In this document: one piece after another, positions 6,821 through 7,805 of the stretch
Layout: each line of letters starts with the position of its first letter
Numbering within the stretch: position 1 is the stretch's first letter
NCBI GenBank assembly: GCA_020431135.1
Contig: JAGQIT010000803.1
Location: 1 to 7,805, forward strand
DNA: 7,805 nucleotides
Direction: 5' to 3'
Source: Myxococcales bacterium
GTDB lineage: Bacteria; Myxococcota_A; Polyangia; Nannocystales; Nannocystaceae
Translations under genes and position numbers: made by a program
Notes under the pieces: generated by a model
Databases searched by the model: none
Seen by the model: the letters and a program-made list of their open reading frames with translations, nothing else
What the model was told of the DNA's origin: nothing

Positions 6821-6890
6821 CCCGGGTCGAGGAGCTGCCTGAGTACCGCAGCGGGGCTCTAGCGGGGCCGAGGGCCGACGGTTCGCGCCG

Positions 6891-7805
6891 CTAGGCGCTC
6901 GCGGTCATCACCGCGTCGACGTCGGCCTTGCCGTCGCTGCCGATCGGCTGGAGGCCGTAGCGCTCGACGAGGATGTTGAGGACGTTGGGGGTGACGAAGG
7001 CCGGCAGCTTGGGCCCGAGGCGGATGTTCTTGACGCCGAGGTGGAGGAGCGTCAAGAGCACGGCGACGGCCTTCTGCTCGAACCACGAGATGACCAGGGT
7101 CAGCGGCAGATCGTTGACGCCGCACTCGAAGGCCTCGGCGAGCGCGACCGCGATCTTGATCGCCCCATAGGCGTCGTTGCACTGGCCGAGGTCGAGGAGG
7201 CGCGGGAGGCCGGCCACGGTCCCGTAGTCGTGCTCGCGGATCCGGAACTTGCCGCAGCCGAGGGTGAGGATCACCGAGTCGTTCGGCGCGCTCTGGGCGA
7301 AGTCGGTGTAGTAGTTGCGCCCCTGCTCGGCGCCGTCGCAGCCGCCGATGACGAAGAAGCGGCGGATCTCGCCGGCCTTCACCGCGTCGATCACCTTGTC
7401 GGCGAGGCCGAGGATCGTCGTGTAGTGGAAGCCGGTGGTGGTCGTCTTGATCGGCGTCGGCTTGAGATCGCCGATCTCCTTGGCCTTGGCGATCACCGGC
7501 GCGAAGTCGTGGTCCTTGAGGTGGGTGGCGCCGGGGACCCCGGTCTCGCGGATCGTGAACAGGCGGTCGCCGTAGGTGTTGTGCGCCCGCGGGATCAGCA
7601 CGCAGTTCGTCGTCGCGACGATCGGCCCGCCGAAGGCCTCGAACTCGCCGCGCTGCTTCTGCCAGGCGCCGCCGTAGTGGCCGGCGAGGTGCGGGTGCGC
7701 GCGCAGGCCGGCGTACATGTGGCCCGGGAGCATCTCGCCGTGGGTGTAGACCTTGATCCCGGTGCCGGCGGTCTGCTCGAGGATCTCCTTGAGGTCCATG
7801 AGGTC
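6891..7805 (-). CDS. hcp: Hybrid-cluster protein (hydroxylamine reductase/NO-detoxification type), C-terminal part; 5' end off the window
   Basis: Cytoplasmic Fe-S-O hybrid-cluster enzyme; members reduce hydroxylamine or NO, and E. coli Hcp also drives protein S-nitrosylation. The 304 visible residues are the C-terminal part of a protein usually near 550 residues. The frame is open to the window edge, and the first visible residues (DL) match the family's GHDL, so the ATG at 7799 is internal. Ligands matching Desulfovibrio vulgaris Hcp, numbered from the first visible residue, are E24 in YTHGEML (Glu268), C68 in ATTNC (Cys312), C156 in GGCDG (the persulfide Cys406), C184 in LGCGKFR (Cys434), C209 in GQCNDAYGA (Cys459), and E243 and K245 in FEQK (Glu494, Lys496). 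Spacings agree with the reference to within a few residues. The ligand His244 falls just outside. The N-terminal cluster motif, and hence the Hcp class, cannot be seen. It ends with TAG at 6891-6893 and is convergent with the DUF1501 operon. Confidence 0.95.
   Translation of the reverse strand, partial: DLMDLKEILEQTAGTGIKVYTHGEMLPGHMYAGLRAHPHLAGHYGGAWQKQRGEFEAFGGPIVATTNCVLIPRAHNTYGDRLFTIRETGVPGATHLKDHDFAPVIAKAKEIGDLKPTPIKTTTTGFHYTTILGLADKVIDAVKAGEIRRFFVIGGCDGAEQGRNYYTDFAQSAPNDSVILTLGCGKFRIREHDYGTVAGLPRLLDLGQCNDAYGAIKIAVALAEAFECGVNDLPLTLVISWFEQKAVAVLLTLLHLGVKNIRLGPKLPAFVTPNVLNILVERYGLQPIGSDGKADVDAVMTASA

Noticed and set aside
7797..7799. ATG at 7799 as the start of Hcp
   Set aside because: The frame stays open upstream to the window edge, and the residues before it match the conserved GHDL block. 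A start here would remove the His ligand and the N-terminal cluster.

Overview
The window is very GC-rich, with C or G at most third codon positions. It carries a set of envelope proteins that fits a predatory or soil delta-proteobacterial lineage, most likely a Myxococcota (Nannocystis/Polyangium-like) genome. That assignment rests on composition and gene content, not on a marker gene. No rRNA, tRNA, CRISPR array, transposase or phage gene was seen.

Layout from left to right. (1) Positions 1-793, minus strand: the N-terminal 264 residues of an NCS1-family nucleobase/hydantoin-type permease, cut by the window edge. (2) Positions 895-1622, minus strand: a small DUF4184 membrane protein whose frame breaks at a run of five C (plus-strand G 1092-1096). 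Restoring one base recovers two hydrophobic C-terminal segments and a proper stop. (3) An 87-bp divergent gap with a candidate -10 box, followed by a plus-strand ChaN-like (PF04187) haem-binding-type lipoprotein at 1710-2699. (4) A 387-bp AT-richer intergenic region that ends in a stem-loop abutting the ribosome binding site of the next gene. (5) A two-gene plus-strand operon. Its first gene is a 781-residue lipoprotein with two CxxCH haem motifs and Planctomycete-cytochrome-type (DUF1549/DUF1588-like) segments (3087-5432). The second, 24 nt downstream, is a Tat-exported DUF1501 protein of the alkaline-phosphatase superfamily type (5457-6749). A strong intrinsic terminator at 6777-6820 closes the operon. 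(6) Positions 6891-7805, minus strand: the C-terminal part of hybrid-cluster protein (Hcp, hydroxylamine reductase/NO-detoxifying type). All visible hybrid-cluster ligands are conserved, and the N-terminus lies outside the window.

How they may work together: the two-gene operon is the centre of interest. It would place a membrane-tethered dihaem protein and a folded, Tat-exported metallohydrolase-like protein on the outer side of the cytoplasmic membrane. Pairs of this kind (PSCyt/DUF15xx with DUF1501) recur in Planctomycetes and Myxococcota, and I know of no established biochemical function for them. The ChaN-like lipoprotein upstream is also a haem-related envelope protein but is separated by 387 bp and is probably an independent unit. 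The permease, the DUF4184 protein and Hcp show no evident functional link to the operon.
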